Positions 59,588-64,000 of a DNA stretch of 64,000 nucleotides are shown piece by piece. Below the pieces are notes generated by a model, which made no database searches, had not been told where the DNA came from, and saw only the letters and a list, made by a program, of their open reading frames with translations. Numbering within the stretch: the stretch's first letter is position 1; every line of letters starts with the position of its first letter. This DNA comes from Tectiglobus sp965223355 (GTDB lineage: Bacteria > Pseudomonadota > Alphaproteobacteria > Rhizobiales > Hyphomicrobiaceae). Where the stretch lies: NCBI GenBank assembly GCA_965223355.1, contig CBDCWE010000003.1, positions 62,001 to 126,000 of the forward strand. Direction: 5' to 3'. The translations under genes were made by a program, and so were the position numbers.

Positions 59588-59863
59588 TTAGCGCCTCGAC
59601 TTCTTGTCGGCACCATGACCGTAGTAGGTCCGCGTCGGCGAAAACTCGCCGAATTTGTGGCCGATCATGTCTTCCGTGACCGAGACCGGAATGTGCTTCT
59701 TGCCGTTGTAGACGCCGAAGGTGAGGCCGACGAACTGGGGCAGGATCGTTGATCTGCGCGACCAGATCTTGATCACTTCGTTGCGCCCGGATTGGCGCAC
59801 CTTTTCCGCCTTCTTCAAAAGATAACCGTCGACAAACGGTCCTTTCCAAACTGAGCGTGTCAC
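59588..59863 (-). CDS. rpsS: 30S ribosomal protein S19
   Basis: 91 residues; RSVWKGPFVDGYLLKKAEKV, IKIWSRRSTILPQFVGLTFG and GHKFGEFSPTRTYYGHGADK are diagnostic. In the 30S head with S13. Upstream lies a 94-base gap with a 20-bp unit (GATGCCTGGCGATGGCAGAT) occurring twice. Confidence 0.98.
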   Translation of the reverse strand: MTRSVWKGPFVDGYLLKKAEKVRQSGRNEVIKIWSRRSTILPQFVGLTFGVYNGKKHIPVSVTEDMIGHKFGEFSPTRTYYGHGADKKSRR

Positions 59864-59957
59864 GCTTTGATCTCCTTTGCAGCGCGCCTTGGTCGATCAT
59901 CCCATCTGATGCCTGGCGATGGCAGATGATGCCCGGTGATGGCAGGTGCCGCCTAAC

Positions 59958-60785
59958 TCACTTCTTCCTGTTCTGGTGACGGCTGCGGACAATATACTTG
60001 TCCGTTGCCTTGTTCTTGCGGGTGCGAACACCCTTCGCGATCTTGCCCCACGGCGTCTTGAACGTTCGCCCGCCGTTGGTGCGCCCGCCGTTCGGGTGAT
60101 CGATCGGGTTCATCTCGATGCCGCGGGTTTGTGGACGCTTGCCGTGCCAGCGCGCGCGGCCGGCCTTGCCGATCACGGTGTTGGCATGGTCCGGGTTCGA
60201 GACGGCGCCGACACTCGCCATGCACTCAGCGTTGACCCGACGGGTTTCGCCGGAGTTGAGTTTCAAAATCGCCCAGCCGGCATCGCGCCCGACGAGTTGC
60301 ACATAGGCGCCGGCGGATCGCGCGATCTGGCCACCCTTGCCGGGCTTCAGTTCGACGTTGTGAATGATCGTACCGATCGGCATCGCCGACAGCGGCATCG
60401 CGTTGCCCGGCTTGACATCGACGCGAGCGCCGGAGACGACGGTGTCGCCAACGCCCAGGCGCTGTGGCGCCAGGATGTAGGACAACTCGCCGTCCTGATA
60501 CCGGATCAGCGCGATGAACGCGGTGCGGTTCGGATCGTATTCCAGGCGCTCAACCGTCGCCGGCACATCGGCCTTGCGGCGGCGGAAGTCGATCTTGCGG
60601 TAGGCCTGCTTGTGGCCGCCGCCAATGTGGCGCGAGGTAATGCGGCCGGTGTTGTTGCGCCCGCCAGACTTCGATTTGCCCTCGGTCAGCACCTTGACCG
60701 GTTTGCCCTTCCACAACTGCGAACGATCGACGATCACGAGGTGGCGCAGACCGGCTGAGGTCGGGCGGAATGTCTTGAGTGCCAT
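59958..60785 (-). CDS. rplB: 50S ribosomal protein L2
   Basis: 275 residues; ALKTFRPTSAGLRHLVIVDR at the start, SGGRNNTGRITSRHIGGGHK, and GRARWHGKRPQTRGIEMNPI with DHPNGGRTNGGR (the conserved loop near the peptidyl-transferase centre). Confidence 0.98.
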   Translation of the reverse strand: MALKTFRPTSAGLRHLVIVDRSQLWKGKPVKVLTEGKSKSGGRNNTGRITSRHIGGGHKQAYRKIDFRRRKADVPATVERLEYDPNRTAFIALIRYQDGELSYILAPQRLGVGDTVVSGARVDVKPGNAMPLSAMPIGTIIHNVELKPGKGGQIARSAGAYVQLVGRDAGWAILKLNSGETRRVNAECMASVGAVSNPDHANTVIGKAGRARWHGKRPQTRGIEMNPIDHPNGGRTNGGRTFKTPWGKIAKGVRTRKNKATDKYIVRSRHQNRKK

Positions 60786-60797
60786 GGCTCGGTCCTC

Positions 60798-61091
60798 TTA
60801 CAGTCCTGTCGTCACGTCGATGGAATGACCATCTTCCAGCGTGACGATCGCTTTCTTCACATCGCTCTGGCGGCCGCGGATGCCACGGAAAACCTTGCGC
60901 TTGCCTTTGCGCAGCAGCGTGTTGACAGCCTTCACCTTGACATTGAAAAGCTGCTCAACAGCCTGCTTGATTGCCGGTTTGGTCGCCTCGCGGCGAACGT
61001 TGAAGACGACCTGGTTGTGTTCCGAGGCAACGGTCGACTTTTCCGTAATGACCGGCGAGACGATGATGTCGTATGCATCGATGCGAACCAT
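60798..61091 (-). CDS. rplW: 50S ribosomal protein L23
   Basis: 97 residues; YDIIVSPVITEKSTVASEHN and FNVKVKAVNTLLRKGKRKVF are diagnostic. Tunnel-exit docking site. Its ATG overlaps the rplD TGA by one base (TGATG). Confidence 0.97.
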   Translation of the reverse strand: MVRIDAYDIIVSPVITEKSTVASEHNQVVFNVRREATKPAIKQAVEQLFNVKVKAVNTLLRKGKRKVFRGIRGRQSDVKKAIVTLEDGHSIDVTTGL

Positions 61092-61753
61092 CAGGCTGCC
61101 TCCCCTGCGGTGGTTGTTTGCGCCGTCCCGGCAGCGGCAAAGCGCTGCTCGAGCGCGGCGACGGCGGCCTTTGTCAGGACCAGCTTGTGACGGCGCAGAA
61201 TGTCGTAGACATTGATGCCCTCAACCGGCAGGACGTCGATGTGCGGAATATTGCGGGCGGCGCGCGCGAACAGCGGTTCGACTTCGCTGCCGGCGATGAT
61301 CAAGGCGTTGGTCCAGTCCAGTTTGCCGAACTGCGCTTTGAGCGACTTGGTCTTGCCGTCGTCTGAGCTCGCCTCATCGATGACAACCAGTTCGCCGGCC
61401 TTGACTTTGGCTGACAGGGCATGGCGCAACGCCAGCGCGCGCACTTTTTTCGGCAGACCGATGGCATGACTGCGCGGCTTCGGGCCGAACGATTTACCAC
61501 CGCCGCGGAACTGCGGCGCCTTGCGCGTGCTGTGGCGCGCACTGCCCGAGCCCTTCTGGCGCACGAACTTGCGGCCGGTTGCGGTAACCTCCGAGCGGTC
61601 CTGGACGTGATGCGTGCCGGCCATCCGCTTGAGGCGCTGATAGCGCACCATGCGATGCAGCAGGTCTTGGCGCGGCTCCAATCCGAAGATCGCCTCGTTC
61701 AGCTCGATCGTGCCAGCCGAGCCGGCATCGAGATTGGTAACATTGACCTGCAT
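61091..61753 (-). CDS. rplD: 50S ribosomal protein L4
   Basis: 220 residues; RHSTRKAPQFRGGGKSFGPK is the extended tunnel loop, NVYDILRRHKLVLTKAAV the C-terminal helix. In enteric bacteria L4 represses the S10 operon; nothing here shows whether it does so in this organism. Start overlaps the rplC TAA by one base (TAATG). Confidence 0.97.
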   Translation of the reverse strand: MQVNVTNLDAGSAGTIELNEAIFGLEPRQDLLHRMVRYQRLKRMAGTHHVQDRSEVTATGRKFVRQKGSGSARHSTRKAPQFRGGGKSFGPKPRSHAIGLPKKVRALALRHALSAKVKAGELVVIDEASSDDGKTKSLKAQFGKLDWTNALIIAGSEVEPLFARAARNIPHIDVLPVEGINVYDILRRHKLVLTKAAVAALEQRFAAAGTAQTTTAGEAA

Positions 61754-62505
61754 TAGGCTTGCTCCCCGGCGTCAGGTGCTGCGGTTTGCGGTGCGGCCTG
61801 CGGTGCCGGCGTATTGGCACCGGCTGCGAGCGGCGGCGCGAACGCGCCCGGCGTCGGAACCCCATCCGGCAGTGGTCGCTTGGCAGCATCACGGACCATG
61901 ATCCAGCCGCCCTTATGGCCGGGAACGGCCCCTTTGATCATCAACAGACCACGCTCGGCATCGACCTTCACGACTTCGAGGTTCTGGGTCGTGACACGCT
62001 CGGCGCCGAGATGACCGGCCATCTTCTTGCCCTTGAAGACCTTGCCGGGATCCTGGCATTGACCGGTCGAACCATGCGCGCGATGCGAGATCGACACCCC
62101 GTGTGAGGCGCGAAGACCTGCGAAGTTCCAGCGCTTCATCGCACCGGCAAAGCCCTTGCCCTGGCTGGTGCCGGTGACGTCGACGCTCTGGCCCGGCACA
62201 AAGTGATCGGCCGACATCGTGGCGCCGACATCGATCAGGTTTTCCGGGCTGACGCGGAATTCGACGATCTTGCGTTTCGGCTCGACATTGGCGATCACGA
62301 AGTTCTGCTGTTCTGCCTTGGAGGTTCGCGATCGCTTGCGCGCGCCGGCGCCGAGGCGCACGGCGGTATAGCCGTCGCGCGCGTCGGTGCGCTGGCCGAT
62401 GACCTGGCAGGACTCCAATTTCAGGACGGTGACGGGGACGTGTTCGCCGCTGTCCAGGAACACCCGCGTCATACCGACCTTTTGTGCGATCAATCCACAG
62501 CGCAT
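61753..62505 (-). CDS. rplC: 50S ribosomal protein L3
   Basis: 250 residues from ATG 62505; RCGLIAQKVGMTRVFLDSGE, GKGFAGAMKRWNFAGLRASH and HGVSISHRAHGSTGQCQDPG are diagnostic. After the normal end the protein has an Ala/Pro-rich extension of about 35 residues (PQAAPQTAAPDAGEQA), like tails seen in other alphaproteobacterial L3 proteins. Confidence 0.97.
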   Translation of the reverse strand: MRCGLIAQKVGMTRVFLDSGEHVPVTVLKLESCQVIGQRTDARDGYTAVRLGAGARKRSRTSKAEQQNFVIANVEPKRKIVEFRVSPENLIDVGATMSADHFVPGQSVDVTGTSQGKGFAGAMKRWNFAGLRASHGVSISHRAHGSTGQCQDPGKVFKGKKMAGHLGAERVTTQNLEVVKVDAERGLLMIKGAVPGHKGGWIMVRDAAKRPLPDGVPTPGAFAPPLAAGANTPAPQAAPQTAAPDAGEQA

Positions 62506-62573
62506 TGTCGCTTCTTCCTTCCAATCCGGGTCGTGGCGCATGCACCAGAGGACCCCAACCTTTGCCCTAAGCC

Positions 62574-62882
62574 TCAGAGCTTGATCTCAACGTCAACACC
62601 GGCTGCAAGGTCGAGCTTCATCAGAGCATCGACCGTCTGCGGTGTCGGGTCGACGATGTCCAGAAGGCGCTTGTGGGTGCGCATCTCGAACTGCTCGCGA
62701 CTCTTCTTGTCGATGTGCGGTGAACGGATCACCGTGAAATTTTCCTTGCGTGTCGGCAACGGGATCGGTCCGCGCACTTCCGCACCCGTGCGCTTTGCCG
62801 TGTTCACGATCTCACGGGTCGACGCATCGAGCACGCGATGGTCGAACGCCTTGAGGCGGATCCGGATATTCTGGCCGTTCAT
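62574..62882 (-). CDS. rpsJ: 30S ribosomal protein S10
   Basis: 102 residues, standard length; QNIRIRLKAFDHRVLDASTR and PLPTRKENFTVIRSPHIDKK are diagnostic. Also the transcription antitermination factor NusE. ATG 62882 with AAGG upstream. First gene of the S10 operon, 81 bases after tuf with a terminator hairpin in between. Confidence 0.98.
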   Translation of the reverse strand: MNGQNIRIRLKAFDHRVLDASTREIVNTAKRTGAEVRGPIPLPTRKENFTVIRSPHIDKKSREQFEMRTHKRLLDIVDPTPQTVDALMKLDLAAGVDVEIKL

Positions 62883-62923
62883 TGCCTTGATCTCACTTCG
62901 CAACCTGTCCCGAGACTCAAAGT

Positions 62924-62950
62924 TAAAAGCGCCCGACTGGGTCGGGCGCT
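62924..62950 (-). terminator. Intrinsic terminator after tuf
   Basis: On the minus strand AGCGCCCGAC pairs perfectly with GTCGGGCGCT around CCA, followed by TTTT. It begins 14 bases after the tuf stop codon and ends about 40 bases before the rpsJ start. Confidence 0.88.
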
Positions 62951-62963
62951 CACCTGTTTGGTG

Positions 62964-64000
62964 CTATTCGCTGATGGCGGCGACGACGCCGGCGCCAACG
63001 GTGCGGCCGCCTTCGCGGATTGCAAAGCGCAGCTTTTCTTCCATCGCAATCGGCTGAATGAGCTCAACATCCATGGTCACGTTGTCGCCCGGCACCACCA
63101 TCTCGGTGCCCTCCGGCAACGTCACGACACCCGTCACATCCGTCGTGCGGAAGTAAAACTGCGGCCGATAGTTGGTGAAAAACGGCGTGTGCCGCCCGCC
63201 CTCCTCCTTCGTCAGAATGTAGGCCTCCGCCTTGAACTTCTTGTGCGGCTTGACCGTGCCCGGCTTGCACAACACCTGGCCGCGCTCAACCTCGTCACGG
63301 CCAATGCCGCGGATCAGCGCGCCAATGTTGTCGCCGGCCTCGCCTTCATCGAGAAGCTTGCGGAACATCTCGACACCCGTCACCGTCGTCTTCGTGATCT
63401 CTTCCTTGATGCCGACAATCTCGACTTCCTCGCCAACCTTGATGATGCCGCGCTCAACACGACCTGTCACCACCGTGCCGCGACCCGATATCGAGAACAC
63501 GTCCTCGATCGGCATCAGAAACGGCTGGTCCTTCGGGCGGTCCGGTGTCGGGATGTAGGCGTCAACCTCGTCCATCAGCTTCAAGACAGACTGCTTGCCG
63601 ATCGCCTCCTCGCGGTCTTCAAGCGCACACAGCGCCGAGCCCTTCACAACAGGAATATCATCGCCCGGAAACTCGTAGCTGTCGAGCAGCTCGCGCACCT
63701 CCATCTCGACAAGCTCCAGCAGTTCCTCATCGTCAACCTGGTCAACCTTGTTCATGTATACAACCAGCGCCGGAACACCAACCTGGCGCGCCAGAAGAAT
63801 GTGCTCGCGGGTCTGCGGCATCGGACCGTCGGCTGCCGAAACAACCAGGATCGCACCGTCCATCTGCGCCGCACCCGTGATCATGTTCTTGACATAGTCA
63901 GCGTGGCCAGGGCAGTCGACATGCGCATAGTGGCGGTTATCCGTCTCATACTCTACGTGAGCCGTCGAAATCGTGATCCCGCGCTCGCGCTCCTCAGGCG
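62964..64000 (-). CDS. tuf: Elongation factor Tu, 5' part beyond the window
   Basis: Carries aminoacyl-tRNA to the ribosome as a GTPase. The window holds about the last 345 codons; the start lies beyond base 64000. Visible: PEERERGITISTAHVEYETD (switch I), DCPGHADYVKNMITGAAQMD (G3, switch II), MNKVDQVDDEELLELVEMEV (G4 NKxD), then domain 2 with ISGRGTVVTGRVERGIIKVG and domain 3 with THTPFFTNY-like GGRHTPFFTNYRPQFYFRTT, ending AAISE. It lies just before rpsJ and has its own terminator. Confidence 0.98.
   Translation of the reverse strand, partial: PEERERGITISTAHVEYETDNRHYAHVDCPGHADYVKNMITGAAQMDGAILVVSAADGPMPQTREHILLARQVGVPALVVYMNKVDQVDDEELLELVEMEVRELLDSYEFPGDDIPVVKGSALCALEDREEAIGKQSVLKLMDEVDAYIPTPDRPKDQPFLMPIEDVFSISGRGTVVTGRVERGIIKVGEEVEIVGIKEEITKTTVTGVEMFRKLLDEGEAGDNIGALIRGIGRDEVERGQVLCKPGTVKPHKKFKAEAYILTKEEGGRHTPFFTNYRPQFYFRTTDVTGVVTLPEGTEMVVPGDNVTMDVELIQPIAMEEKLRFAIREGGRTVGAGVVAAISE

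Overview
The window reads as GC-rich chromosomal DNA of an alphaproteobacterium, most likely in or near the order Hyphomicrobiales (Rhizobiales). This rests on gene order and protein type, not on a database search. The signs are: an M48 protease, DsbA-like oxidase, accB, accC and aat in a row; RNase E (with a long acidic insertion in its S1 domain), an Amidase_3, PBP1a and prfB in a row; thrC, an M16 protease and a GNAT acetyltransferase in a row; a DinB with an N-terminal zinc ribbon; and a complete tuf-S10-spc-alpha ribosomal cluster with a short-LID adk, followed by a DegQ-type protease and rarA.

Layout. Bases 1-8415 hold an EamA exporter, aat, accC, accB, a DsbA-like protein and an M48/TPR protease on the minus strand, then a divergent aminotransferase. 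Bases 8586-18332 hold rne on the minus strand and, after an 850-base leader region, the amidase, PBP1a and prfB on the plus strand; prfB carries the classic +1 frameshift. Bases 18333-30437 are an accessory stretch: an LLM-type flavin oxidoreductase, a truncated VOC gene, a TRIC-like channel, an iron alcohol dehydrogenase, a PaaI-type thioesterase, a ProX-like binding protein, a DUF3726-like gene coupled to an unknown 562-residue protein, a peroxiredoxin, a DsbD-N-like protein, AlgH, and the first copy of an IS5-family element. Bases 30438-37580 form a coupled minus-strand run: EAL/GGDEF protein, acetyltransferase, M16 protease, threonine synthase. Bases 37908-41347 hold dinB, an MBL-fold hydrolase and a PaaG-like crotonase. 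Bases 41468-43556 hold the second IS copy, a small membrane protein and an orphan Tae4-like amidase. From 43744 to the right edge comes rarA, a small membrane protein, degQ, and the ribosomal cluster read leftward from tuf, which is cut by the window edge.

The most unusual feature is the intergenic DNA. At least eight copies or part-copies of a palindromic element (family A: two hairpin halves, usually ending in CTAG) and five copies of a GC-rich three-hairpin element (family B) lie between genes, even inside the alpha operon (rpsK-rpoA and rpoA-rplQ). Family A ends supply the stop codons of rpoA, aat and a small membrane protein, and one copy replaces the 3' part of a VOC gene. Both intact IS copies sit in the terminal CTAG of a family A element with a family B element just beyond, and an IS remnant near 18.4 kb shows the same company. 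Many intergenic gaps also carry short degenerate tandem repeats (8-25 bp units). Together this suggests a genome shaped by small hairpin modules with CTAG ends that double as IS landing sites and as 3'-end RNA structures.
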